Shown here in pieces: positions 1-14,020 of a stretch of DNA of 64,000 nt. The notes under the pieces are model-generated. The model was not told where the DNA came from and made no database searches. It saw only the letters and a list, made by a program, of their open reading frames with translations. A program made the position numbers and the translations under genes. The stretch spans positions 62,001 to 126,000 of the forward strand of contig JAOTOM010003821.1 in assembly GCA_034440615.1 (NCBI GenBank), read 5' to 3'. Origin of the DNA: Ashinkailepas kermadecensis. Taxonomy: Eukaryota > Arthropoda > Thecostraca > Neolepadidae. Each line of letters opens with the position of its first letter. Positions within the stretch are counted from its first letter, which is position 1.

Positions 1-479
1 ACTGAGTCCGACTCAGGAGACTAATGATCCAAATTATAGCTACCACTTGTGAAGTGTCAAAGTGCGAGGAAGGAATTCCTCAGCTCAGAACATCAAGACA
101 AGAAGTAAGAATGGAATGCATGTGCAACGAAGAGTTAGGATTTATTCATGCCAGGTGAAGTCTGACCTTCTGAAGACAGAAGCGGGGGTCAGGTCGTACC
201 ACTGCGATTCGATTGGTTCACCAATCGGACCGCTTTATCTCCAGCTGCATGTCTACTGAGACAGAATCAGATCTCGACACAAACCTATTCTGGGTGCACT
301 TGCTCTAGCGAGTCGAGCATTGGTCATGGTCTTTCGACACCCCCATACCGCACGCGTGTGGCTCGGCAGCTGCAGAAGTTCTGTACGGCAGCTGCAGCTG
401 GGGCCATACCGGAGTCGCGACCTCACACCCAGTTTAGTCGCTGGCCATCCGGGACAAAGCGGACGGCCGCTGTGTAAAT
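1..479. other. Unassigned, no gene seen
   Basis: Short overlapping open frames only; nothing recognisable. Confidence 0.5.
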
Positions 480-1120
480 ACACACTCCGACGTCAGCTCC
501 GAGGCGGCTTTGTGGAAGCCGTCTCCGCCATCTGGGGCGCGCCTGCCGCCACCTTCGCGGAACGGCGCGCCGGAATCGTCTCGGCCGCGCCGGAAGCGCA
601 ATAATTGCCGCGCGGCGGCGAATCATGAGTTTGGCGGCGGGTCAGCGAGGGAGCGCGGGACTTCCGAGCCGGCGGCCATTAGCGAGGATAGTGACCGCGG
701 TGCCGACAACAGCGCAGACGGAGCCGACCGAACGGGCGGCCATCAGCGAGGATAGTGACCGCGGTGCCGACAACGGCGCAGACGGAGCCGACCGAACGGG
801 CGGCCGTCAGCGAGGATAGTGACCGCGGTGCCGACAACGGCGCAGACGGAGCCGACCGAACGGGCGGCCGTCAGCGAGGATAGTGACCGCGGCGATAGCG
901 GCGCAGACGGAGCCGACCGAAGGGGCGCGGCGCGACCCGAGGAAGTGGACAATTACGGCGGCTATGGCGCGACCTAGCCACTGCAGCTGCCCTGCCTCGC
1001 CCGACACACAAAGCCCACCCGTGCACCGCCGGCCATGCTTAGCCAGAGAACAGCTGCCGATGAAGCCCCGGGCCCCGGAAGGCAGGGGCCGCCTGCCCAC
1101 GCCATGGGCTTGATGCGATG
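480..1120. other. CpG-dense block
   Basis: Visibly rich in CG dinucleotides (for example GGCGCGCC at 567-574), unlike the AT-rich DNA after 1.7 kb. It may be a CpG island, but no transcript evidence is visible. Confidence 0.4.
670..925. repeat. 64-bp tandem repeat, ~4 copies
   Basis: AGCGAGGATAGTGACCGCGG recurs at 681, 745, 809 and 873, exactly 64 bp apart; the last unit diverges. Lies in a CpG-rich block. Confidence 0.9.
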
Positions 1121-4100
1121 CTGTGAGCCAGGCCGCAACTCCGCAGCTCCGGTGCGCTAGTCTGTTGACCCTGACATTTGGCTGAAATCCAAGTGTTTTG
1201 GGTTGAGGGGAAGTGGTGACACGTCATCCGTTCCAGTAACTGGGGCTGAACTAGGTGAGATAGTGGCCTTGTGGTACGCTTTGATTCATAGCGTTGATGT
1301 CGATGGTGGGAAGTGGTGAGGATGGGATGGAGAACTGTCATGTGCTCCAGTTTGGGAAGCGGGGATGCGAAGGAAGGCTCTGATTCTGTCAGCGTCTTAC
1401 AAAGTGCCGTTCGGAGGAGGGAAGGCATTGAACCATGGGTTGGGTTAGTTGGGTAACATGAAGGGGATAATGCTGCTGCTGACTGATGACTCTGTTGGAA
1501 GTTAACCCTCAGTCTTTCGTCTTTCCGTCTTTCCGGTCAGACACTCACACCCCGTCTCGGGGAGGGGGGTCGATACATTCCCCCTCTAATTTCCAAACTA
1601 AGCATCACACGAAAACGAAAGAGGTGCAATCGGAAAGTGCTCGACGAGTAGGGTTCGAAACCACACCCACAATTTTATACCCCAACAAATTACGTCACAA
1701 GGGGTCTATGTTATCATGATTGACATCTTTTATTTTGCTTTGGGGTGTTCATTTTGGGGAGATTTTAAATTCAAAAATTATTTGGAATCAGAAAAGGAAG
1801 GCAAAGTCGACCATTGCCCTACAATTTTTGCCCACACAAAAATCAACATTTTTTTTTATTTGAAGAAAAAAATGAGTTTTCAATTTTCTTTCATTTTTCC
1901 CTCCTCTAATCAGTAAAGAGGACCGCGAAACGTTGTTTGAAGCCAACTTGTCGCCATACAGATTTTTACTTTAGCCAGAATCTTCGATTTTAGCCGTAAT
2001 GGACAAATATGCAAAACTAATACGTCATCAAAAACGAAAATATCAAAATTTCCTCTTGTGCGTTTCATTGCATCTCTAACGATAAGCAAATGCTGAAAAT
2101 TTCATTCAAATATCCTTATCCATTAAAGCGTAACGACTGGTTGAACTGTTTTGGAGGTGACGCTTCAATAATCCGTTGACCGTAGATGACCTGACCTCAA
2201 AATTTTCACACAACATGCCAAATTGATGTGGAAAAAGGTGTGCAAAATTTCGGCACGCTGCCGCGCGCCGTTTTTCACTATCCGCGGAAAACCTCAGGGG
2301 GGGCGTAAAAAGACCCCCAAGAGGGTTAATGCCAACATTCAGAAAAGCATGTATTCTATAACGAGCAGAGTCATGATTTTGATAATGGTCATGACAACAG
2401 GGTAGTGGGATGCGTGGAAATTGTCCACAAGGTTTTGCCCCATTTTCCAATTGCAAGCTGCCAGGCGCGTCGTAGGTACTTTTTTAAGGTCCGCCACCCA
2501 AGATCAGGTGACTAGGAGTGCCCCCACCTCTTACCAAACAACTGTAAGCACCATAAAACAAACGTTAACACCATAAAATAAACAGTAAACTCGCGGTACT
2601 CTCAGCTAAGAGATAGAAAACGAATAAACAAGCATACAAAGCACCATGTGTTAGAGCAATAAAACTAAGAATAAAGAATGCTATAAGTAGTCATATCCAA
2701 AGGAGGCATATGACTGGCTCTAGATCAATCCCAAAAGAAGTTAAAGTCTAAACTATAATGTTAGTAGCAGGTTTGTGGCCAGATGGTATTGAGCACTCCT
2801 AATTTGAAATGAATCCTGCTTGAATCCTGCTTTAAAGTTACATTGTCTCTCGAAGACCACCGTGGCGGTTCGCTTCGTGATTTGGGTTCTAGCCTGAATC
2901 TGGTATGAGGCGAATTGGTTTCTTTCAGTGCTGTGACCATTGATATTGACAAACAAGATAATTGTCCGAAGTCACAAACACAGGGCCTAACTGGCGAAAG
3001 TACGGCCCACTTTCCCCCAGACGCTCAGCGTCGCCTGATTGCCAGATACGCGGTGTAGTATTCTACAGATTATTAGAAACTGAATGAACCAAAACATCAT
3101 AGTCTCAATGTTGTTGTTTTCTTATATTGATGATGTACGTTGTAGTGAGGCGATTAACCTACACGTTGTAGTGTTGGTAACCATGATGCTGTTGCCTGTG
3201 ATTACATGCCAATACAAAAAGGAAGTATCGATAACATAATATTTATATTCAATGTGTGTTTCGAGAGTGAACAAAGCCTTCAAAGATTATGTGAATGACT
3301 AATGTGATCTTAATTCAACGGATAAAAACATTATAACATTAGCATACAAGCAAAAAGTATGTAAAACCGGCCTTTTTACGATGTCTCAGTACGTATTTCA
3401 CACGACCCCAACCCGGGCATAGTCATAACAGACCTGCCAGGTCTGGGTTTCAGTTCCAAAATGTTGGCAATTTGCATTCCCTATTTTGTACATATGCAGT
3501 GGAGTAGACTCCCTCAGGCTTCGCCCACCTTCGCTCACAATCAATTGTGTTCACGGTCCGACTGACCTTGCTGATTCCGACCTTGCGGAAGCGTTTGGCC
3601 GTTTGATATGTCCTCGAGCGTTAACTAAAAGTATAAAGACCGTTAAATACCACCAAATACTTCTCATCACAGGTTTTCGTGTCGCGGTCCTATCTCAAGA
3701 AGGGACGAAAATGTAAGGAGTGGCAACCACCCAACGACAGGAAGACTGGCGAAATGTAAGGAGTGGCAACCACCCAACGCCAAGATGACGGATGAACTGC
3801 ACTCGGTAGGCAGTTCGTGAATCACAACGGTGATTTTCCCACTGGTATCCAAAAGAGTGGTCTGGCTAGTGGACACATCCCAAAGCGGTGAAAAGCATGT
3901 TGTTTTGATGGCGTTGGATTTGTTCTGATGGTGTTGGAAGGGGGGGGGGCTTAAACGTAGTAATCTTTGAGATCGTACAAGCCCTTTCTGTTTTCGGACT
4001 TAATATGAAGCATCACACCATGATTGATGTTATCCATTAATATGTCAATGTTATCAAAAACTGTCATAGTGCCATTATTTGTCCAGGCCCCTTTCCTACA

Positions 4101-4377
4101 CACACAACTTCAAATACTGATGGAATGATGACCAAGAAACTTTCTGGTTGGGATACTCTGCCATGAGTTGCAACGTAGCTCACAGAGAAGCAACGTTTCA
4201 ACAAAGTCACCACCACCGGACGACAATTGTTGAAGCGAGAAACGTAATCTTACATTGTTAGTGCTCAACCAATCCCCTCGTGTTTCATGATTGTCACCAC
4301 AACTGTAACGCTGCAAAACACGGGGCCAGATAGCACTAACCGGTGAGCTGAACTCGCGGCCGCAGCCACAGCCGGCT
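1121..4377. other. Unassigned, AT-rich, no gene seen
   Basis: No coding homology. Notable are a TGACCTGACCTC word at 2190-2201 like those in the ER-1 elements, and a 28-bp direct duplication (AAATGTAAGGAGTGGCAACC...) near 3708 and 3755. Confidence 0.5.
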
Positions 4378-5636
4378 CAGGTAGTTGTGTGGCATGCTTG
4401 TGAGGATATCCAGGCGACAGCGTATCATAACCCCACAGGTAGTTAGTGTGGCACGCTTGTGAGGATATCCAGGCGACAGCGTATCATAACCCCACAGGTA
4501 GTTGTGTGGCCCGCTTGTGAGGATATCCAGGCGACAGCGTATCATAACCCCACAGGTAGTTGTGTGGCCCGCTTGTGAGGATATCCAGGCGACAGCGTAT
4601 CATAACCCCACAGGTAGTTGTGTGGCCCGCTTGTGAGGATATCCAGGCGACAGCGTATCATAACCCCACAGGTAGTTGTGTGGCCCGCTTGTGAGGATAT
4701 CCAGGCGACAGCGTATCATAACCCCACAGGTAGTTGTGTGGCCCGCTTGTGAGGATATCCAGGCGACAGCGTATCATAACCCCACAGGTAGTTGTGTGGC
4801 CCGCTTGTGAGGATATCCAGGCGACAGTGTATCATAACCCCACAGGTAGTTGTGTGGCCCGCTTGTGAGGATATCCAGGCGACAGCGTATCATAACCCCA
4901 CAAGTAGTTGTGTGGCATGCTTGTGAGGATATCCAGGCGACAACGTATCATAACCCCACAGGTAGTTGTGTGGCCCGCTTGTGAGGATATCCAGGCGACA
5001 GCGTATCATAACCCCACAGGTAGTTGTGTGGCCCGCTTGTGAGGATATCCAGGCGACAGCGTATCATAACCCCACAAGTAGTTGTGTGGCACGCTTGTGA
5101 GGATATCCAGGCGACAACGTATCATAACCCCACAGGTAGTTAGTGTGGCACGCTTGTGAGGATATCCAGGCGACAGCGTATCATAACCCCACAAGTAGTT
5201 GTGTGGCACGCTTGTGAGGATATCCAGGCGACAGTGTATCATAACCCCACAAGTAGTTGTGTGGCACGCTTGTGAGGATATCCAGGCGACAGTGTATCAT
5301 AACCCCACAAGTAGTTGTGTGGCACGCTTGTGAGGATATCCAGGCGACAGCGTATCATAACCCCACAGGTAGTTGTGTGGCACGCTTGTGAGGATATCCA
5401 GGCGACAGCGTATCATAACCCCACAAGTAGTTGTGTGGCACGCTTGTGAGGATATCCAGGCGACAACGTATCATAACCCCACAAGTAGTTGTGTGGCACG
5501 CTTGTGAGGATATCCAGGCGACAGTGTATCATAACCCCACAAGTAGTTGTGTGGCACGCTTGTGAGGATATCCAGGCGACAGCGTATCATAACCCCACAG
5601 GTAGTTGTGTGGCACGCTTGTGAGGATATCGAGGCA
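4378..5636. repeat. 58-bp minisatellite, ~21 copies
   Basis: Unit begins GGTAGTTGTGTGGCCCGCTT and contains GAGGATATCCAGGCGACAGC. Units differ by a few bases (cccgc/cacgc/catgc; cagcg/caacg/cagtg), and two have an extra A. Variants cluster: the CCCGC form fills the left half, CACGC the right. Confidence 0.95.
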
Positions 5637-5794
5637 ACGGGCCGCCGTGCACGCCCCGCCCATCTGGCACATGACCTCCGGTTTGATGCCGACCCTACCC
5701 TGGCCGCTGATTTCCTGGAGACGCTGCAGCCGTCTGATCTCGTTGTTCGTGCAGCCGGTCTACTGCCACAGTCTGCCCGGGCAGGAGCGAGTCC

Positions 5795-6480
5795 AGCCAG
5801 CGTCTGGCCAACGTCGGGGCGGCGGTCGGCCGTGCCTGCCGCCACTGTGCCTGCCGCCACTGTGCCAGCCGCCACTGTGCCAGCCACGTCTAGCCAGCGT
5901 CCGGCCAACGTCGGGGCGGCGGTCGGCCGTGCCTGCCGCCACTGTGCCTGCCGCCACTGTGCCAGCCGCCACTGTGCCAGCCACGTCTAGCCAGCGTCCG
6001 GCCAACGTCGGGGCGGCGGTCGGCCGTGCCTGCCGCCACTGTGCCAGCCATGTCTAGCCAGCGTCTGGCCAACGTCGGGGCGGCGGTCGGCCGTGCCTGC
6101 CGCCACTGTGCCTGCCGCCACTGTGCCTGCCGCCACTGTGCCTGCCGCCACTGTGCCTGCCGCCACTGTGCCTGCCGCCACTGTGCCAGCCACGTCTAGC
6201 CAGCGTCCGGCCAACGTCGGGGCGGCGGTCGGCCGTGCCTGCCGCCACTGTGCCTGCCGCCACTGTGCCAGCCATGTCTAGCCAGCGTCCGGCCAACGTC
6301 GGGGCGGCGGTCGGCCGTGCCTGCCGCCACTGTGCCTGCCGCCACTGTGCCAGCCGCCACTGTGCCAGCCATGTCTAGCCAGCGTCCGGCCAACGTCGGG
6401 GCGGCGGTCGGCCGTGCCTGCCGCCACTGTGCCTGCCATGTCTAGCCAGCGTCCAGCCACCGTCGTGGCGGCGGTCGGCC
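5795..6480. repeat. Nested minisatellite with variable 15-bp subrepeats
   Basis: A constant block (GTCTAGCCAGCGTCCGGCCA ... GGGGCGGCGGTCGGCCGTGC) alternates with runs of the 15-mer CTGCCGCCACTGTGC. The 15-mer count in successive blocks is 3, 3, 1, 6, 2, 3, 1. The block starts immediately after the 58-bp array's last half-unit, across 150 bp of unique GC-rich DNA. Confidence 0.9.
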
Positions 6481-6561
6481 GTCGTGTCGTGTCGTGTCGT
6501 GTCGTGTCGTGTCGTGTCGTGGAGTCGCGTGTCGTGTCGTGTCGTGTCGTGGAGTCGCGTG
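6481..6561. repeat. (GTCGT)n pentanucleotide microsatellite
   Basis: Two runs of GTCGT separated by GGAGTCGCGT. Confidence 0.95.
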
Positions 6562-7165
6562 AACACGGACACCACGAGTGCACACGTGGCTGCGGGCGGT
6601 CGCCCGCCGGCATGGTACACATCACCTCTGATCACCCCTCGGCGGGCCTCTGGGCACTCAGTTCGGCGCCGGAACAGCCGCCGGGGGTGTCGGTGCACCC
6701 CAGACGCCTTCCCGGTAGTCGTCCTGACCCGTCTCATACCGGCTGCTGCTGCCGGAATCCAGTAACGGCTGTGGCTGGAGGAACCCAGCAGCTCCGTCTC
6801 GTTTGCATGGATGCGACATAAAGTAGAGCAGCGGAGACTGTGAATTTAGCCCATGAGCGCACCGAGAATCGTTGTGCTGCTACTGCCAAACGATCCACAA
6901 ACTGTTGCCTGCAAGAGAGAAGGAATGCTCGGTCAAGTGTGGGAAGGATGGAGGGTGATTTGGCAAGTCATTTATGCCTAATGGTTAAGATTCCTGAAAA
7001 GTGGCGCAATGGACTGGTGGTGCCTTGCGTTCCAACTCCAGCGGTAGTGCCTTGGTCGTAGGTATGTTCGTGAGTGGCGTGCTGTATGTGGCCATATGCG
7101 ATCTTCAAATGTGTGTCGTGCGTCGGTCTGTTGTCGTGTCGGTGTTGTGGCATTTACGTGCGTCA

Positions 7166-7668
<503 letters not shown>

Positions 7669-7747
7669 GCGGAGGTCAAGTTCGGCGGCGGAGTTCATGT
7701 TCGAGCGACCTCAAGTCAGTGATGAGCTGCCGATCCTCACCCACCAT

Positions 7748-8108
7748 AAAGCTGTGGCTGATACGGTGGCCTGTTGTCCGCGTCGCTCCCCACCATCCGT
7801 AACGCCAGCTGTGGCCGATACGTTGGCCTGTTGTCCGCGTCGCTCCCCACCCTCCGTAGCGCCAGCTGTGGCCGATACGTTGGCCTGTTGTCCGCGTCGC
7901 TCCCCACCCTCCGTAGCGCCAGCTGTGGCCGATACGTTGGCCTGTTGTCCGCGTCGCTCCCCACCCTCCGTAGCGCCAGCTGCGGCCGATACGTTGGCCT
8001 GTTGTCCGCGTCGCTCCCCGCCATCCGTAACGCCGGCTGCGGCCGATACGGTGGCCTGTTGTCCGCGTCGCTCCCCACCCTCCGTAGCGCCAGCTGTGGC
8101 CGATACGG
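7748..8108. repeat. 57-bp minisatellite, ~6 copies
   Basis: GCTGTGGCCGATACGTTGGC recurs at 7808, 7865, 7922 and onward in 57-bp steps. A unit of 19 codons keeps frames open on both strands. Confidence 0.92.
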
Positions 8109-9536
<1,428 letters not shown>

Positions 9537-10428
9537 CGCAACCTGTACCTTTGATGGACGCCGTGTGCTGCAGCCTTTCTATCCCTGCGATGCTGAACCT
9601 TCACCGCTACCTGTCCCCTTCATTGACGCCGTGTGCTACGGCCGCCTCCATCCTTCCGATGCTGATCCTTCGGAAACATTACAATTATTCTGCGACTTGG
9701 ATTACAGCATATTAAACTAATTTATCGAGTATCGCAGAGAAAAAGAATAGCTAAAGAGACTTTAACGCATTGCTGCATTACTACGTTCGCTCGACAAAGA
9801 TATGTGACTGAATATACACGTTTATCAAACTTCTTTAGCTAATTTTCCCCTTCAATACTCAAGGAATTAGGTTAATGTGCGTCAATTTAATTGTATGGGC
9901 TCTTCCCACTTCAACACTCCAAACGACCTACCATACTACTTGTTTGATTACAATAATCCAACCAGTGCTTTCGAGAGATTGATACGTTATGATGAAGTGC
10001 ATACGGGTGATTGCCAAAAAAGATAACAAATGTCTTGTGCTACTGACATAGCTGGGGATGGAAGTGGGGCCAGCCGCTCCCGTGACAATGGCGTAGCCAG
10101 AAGTTTTGCAAGGTGCTAGCATCGGAGAGGGTCGAAATGGAATCTCCTCGCAATGGTGGCCAGCACCCAAGCCTTGTCTACCGGGGGGGGGGTGCACTAA
10201 GGTGTCCGGCTAGTGCCTCTGATCGAGCATCTCTACCGGTGCCGGGGGAGGGTGACCAGTCGGGTGTTTGAAGGGGCCTCCCTTCCAGGTAGACCTCCTG
10301 CCACTCGGGGGAGGGGGGGGCACAGCCCTCTTAGCCTCCTGACTGAGTGCCGCTTTCTCGTGGTGAGAAACATGGAAAGCATCACCGCCACCACTAACTA
10401 ATCCGATTGTCGCTGTTTTATCGATAGG
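9537..10428. other. Unassigned, with a hAT-like end at 10086
   Basis: A short direct duplication (GACGCCGTGTGCTGCAGCC and GACGCCGTGTGCTACGGCC) lies at 9558 and 9625. The CAATGGCGTAGCCAG word at 10086-10100 resembles a hAT end. No gene seen. Confidence 0.45.
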
Positions 10429-11122
10429 TGGTGCGTTCCACGACAGATCGACCAATGCACTTCACACCATAAATTTTGATTGAGACCCAAATCTGCTCTC
10501 AGGATAGTCTTTGGCTCTGAATATGGATGTACAAATTTTAGCCCGATTCGGCCAACGGTTTTTGAGCTATAGCCTCCGGCTTTATTTTTAGGTCACATAG
10601 CATGGACTGGTTTGACGATGGATATCTCGCCAATAAGAAGCGGGAAGGGTGACAAATGTTATATATTTCAGAAGAAAAATGATCAACTGAAACATACCCG
10701 AAATAAAATATCAATATTTCCTACATTTGACTTCGCGACCTCATGACCTCGAGATCTCGTGACCTCCGGTGACCCATCAAAATTGACAAATTTGATGGCA
10801 GAAATAAAAGTGTCGTGATTTCGTTGGCCAGACAAAACAAAATGAGCTCTTCTTATAAATACCTGATATGGCCATCCGCTCTTCATGACTTTTTGCGATT
10901 TTGCGTTGTCCGGGTAGAACGGATTTTGTGTAAGGTTTCTTCCATTGGAAAGCTACGTGAGGTAGAACAATGGCATACAGACATATGATTGGAAAACGTT
11001 TTTCTTTAAAAAAAAAAACATCCATACCTTTTAATGTAGATCTTATAGTTTCACTTAAAAACCGTCACGAATTTCAAGGTCACTAATTTCTGACAGGTCA
11101 TCCATGGGTTTATGTATGCGTA
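10429..11122 (+). repeat. Outer arm A of the inverted structure
   Basis: Homologous, in reverse complement, to 16944-17594. Shared landmarks in order are TGGTGCGTTCCACGACA, TTTTAGCCCGAT, AGATATCTC-type, GAAAAATGAT, a cluster of GTGACC/GACCTC words (10738-10775), AAATTTGATGGCA, and TTCAAGGTCAC at its inner end. Confidence 0.75.
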
Positions 11123-12559
11123 GCGACGCAATTGTACTTCGGAACAACTGATATGTATTGAATGACATCAAATATAGAAACAACGAGACCCGACCTTATT
11201 AAATCAGGTTATATTACCTACACATTGAATCTGGCGCGGTAGGTAGGTACCCATAACCAACATGAGGATCACTTTGTGTCAGCGATCAAGTGTTAGGCAG
11301 GTTTATCATTTTGTCCTGAAGAAAAGCACTGCGTATCTGTGGACTGATGATGACTATGTATTAAAGACAAATAAAAGCCGAGGCGTTTGTCTCGCGTATG
11401 TCTTCCCTCCAACCCCATTCGTACTCCATGCATATGTCCGTACTCCCCATCCGTGCATAGCTCAATACTCTCCAGCCTGGTGGCGGTTCAGAGGGAGATA
11501 AAGGCGCCGACATTGATGACGGCGGACAGCAGTGGGTTGACGTCGGGGAGGAAACGATAACATGGTTGGCAGAGCCGAATCAGTGTACGAATCAGCTTTC
11601 GAAAACGCCTGGTAGAAAGAGGACGTTGTAATTTTTGCGACTTGTACAAACGCCAGAAGCAATGGTGATAGTCGCTGTGTCGATCATTATCGTCGCCACA
11701 CAAAGCGAATAACAAAAAAATATTGCTGAAGTATCGGTAATTCCCATTGAAAACGTGAGCGAAACTTACATTGCCAGAGGTGTGGCTTTGTGTGTGAAAT
11801 TTCGGAGTTGTAATTTTTCGGAATACTATTTTATTAACGCCTCCGAGCTTCCACCATATCATGATACACCGAATGGAAATTTGATGCAAACAAAATTCAG
11901 AACTCTTAGAAGGCTTAAAATAAAAACACGCCAAATCGACAAATATACAAAATTCATCTTGCGGAAATGTTTCAACTAAAAATTGACTTTCCATCAAAGA
12001 AAATATGTTCCGTTGGCTGCTGGCTATCTGTACCTGTTGAGAAGTCCCTGAAATACGCCATTTTCAAAGCCATGGAAACTTCTGAAGGCAGATGTAATTT
12101 CAAAATTAACTCGCTAAAAAAATACTTTACAGATCTAAAAAAATATCCTAGACCAAAGCCATGTGCCAGGATGAGTTCTTTCAAATACCGTCTTAAAGGC
12201 ATCTGTCAATTGATATTTACTATCTTAAGGAGCTATTTCCGGAAATCCAAGCTGTTTGCCCCTCTTTTAATACCAGATATGATCCCCTACGAGGCGTTGC
12301 AGTCATCAGTAATCACAGAAAATAGTCTGAAAACGTCCTATTTCACCCATTGAGCAAATATACAACATTCAATTTTTTTCTGTCCAATTTTTCGGAATTT
12401 CCGAGAATATATTTACAAATTCCAAGGCGCCCAAGGCCGCAGATTCCATGTTCATCCCCAAAATTCGGTTTGGGCGAACTTCGAAATCGACGCCGTTTGT
12501 AACGATTTGGTTATCAAAGCCAAATCGACGTCGTTTTATCTGCTTTCATTTACCTAACA

Positions 12560-12790
12560 TATGTACCATTGTGCAGTACAATGTCCCATGCGGAATGTCC
12601 ATATGCGCAGTGTCTCAAGAGCGTAAATAATGAAGTCACATGAAGGTTGTGAAAATTATGTTTTCGGACACAACCTACGTGCACTGTGACAGCAAAGAGT
12701 GGATTGCTAAAGGTGTTCGACTGTACGTCCATATAAATGATGCTCTCAGGGGTGTAGGATCGCAAGATCATTTGGGGGCTCAACCCTAGG
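12560..12790 (+). repeat. Direct repeat copy 1 within the 2.9-kb insertion
   Basis: Shares GTGAAAATNATGTTTTCGG, CACTGTGGCAAAAAGNG-like and the exact TTCGACTGTACGTCCAT stretch with 13690-13905, about 1.15 kb downstream in the same direction. Confidence 0.65.
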
Positions 12791-13689
12791 TCGATCAACC
12801 TAGGCAAATACCAATTTCTTCCCGGATTTGGGCCACTTTATATCATCATTTTGAAAAAAGCATTAATTTCATAATTATCATTTTCCTTTTTCCAGGTTTC
12901 CATGAACTTAGCCCATCAGGGGCAAAATAGTCAGGAACTTGTTAATAAAAACTACTACCGAATATGGAGAATCTATTTAGTGCTGAAACAACTTCTTCCC
13001 CCTTCGCTTCGCATTGTGCCTAATTTCATTATTGTTTTTATATTTATATATGCTACCCCAAATTTCCGTCATCAAAACGAATCAAAAACAGTATGAAAAG
13101 AAACAACATGTAACCATCATAGCAAACTCAACATTGCGATCAGCGCTAAATGACCAGTATGATTACCGATTTGAGAAAACTTAAACTAGGATTGCTTGTA
13201 CTATTCAACTTAACAGAGAGGACAGGCATCACCAATACTAAATAATACTTAGAAGAACCGCAAGAATATCGTCGCCACTCATTGTTAATTTTCCATGGGT
13301 TTGACTTCCAAAGTTGGGGGGGGGGAGAAGGGGGGGGGGACCTGCAGATTGGGTGGCTGGAGCCCTCCTAACTGAATAGGATCCTACTCCCATGGATGTT
13401 CTACAGGTGGAAAGAAAGCATGATTGTACTTCTTGCTGTGATGTTAGCATGATCGAATATGGTCAGACTGCATCGTTGTGATGTTTGATAGCATTCAGTA
13501 CGTGTTGTAAGAAACCACCAGATGTTCTGAAGTAAAATGACGCCGTTACACGGAAGTAAGCTACGACACTATGGTGATCATAAAATGTTCATCCCTTGTT
13601 AAGGAAGCTACAAGAGCTATATTGGAGAGCTACACATGTGTAAGTTGAAAGAAGTTAGCCATCACCTGAAGTGTATTTCATTGTTTTAT

Positions 13690-13905
13690 CACATAGTTGT
13701 TCTATTGTGCACTGCTTAGTGCAGTGCAGTGATGTGCAATAATGTGCAATATGCAGGGAGTGCCCAAAACGTGAACAATAAAACCACAGGAAGCTTGTGA
13801 AAATGTTCATGTTTTCGGGGACACACTATGCATACCGTGGCAAAAAAGCGAGTGTGTTTGCATTACGATTGGGGTTCGACTGTACGTCCATGAAAATGAT
13901 GCCTA
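13690..13905 (+). repeat. Direct repeat copy 2 within the 2.9-kb insertion
   Basis: Partner of 12560-12790. A further pair follows: 13393-13565 and 13905-14015 share ATTGTACTTCTTG, AGCATG...GGTCAGA, CCAGCAGGTGTTC-like and GACGCCGTTACACG-like words in the same order. Confidence 0.6.
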
Positions 13906-14020
13906 CAGGCAGAATGAAGGCATAATTGTACTTCTTGTGGCGAGGCCAGCATGGTCAGATGTTTCCATTACCAGACCAGCAGGTGTTCCAACGGAAAATT
14001 ACTTCGTCACACGAAGATTA

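Noticed and set aside
1640..1665. tRNA or SINE B box at GGGTTCGAAACC
   Set aside because: The word fits a Pol III B box but no A box lies at the right distance upstream, and no cloverleaf could be drawn.
1905..1940. Hammerhead-like remnant around CCGCGAAACG
   Set aside because: GAAAC is present but the CUGANGA part (CTAATCA) and stem II do not fit.
4378..5636. CRISPR array
   Set aside because: The 58-bp units are directly abutting with no unique spacers, and the context is animal DNA with LINEs.
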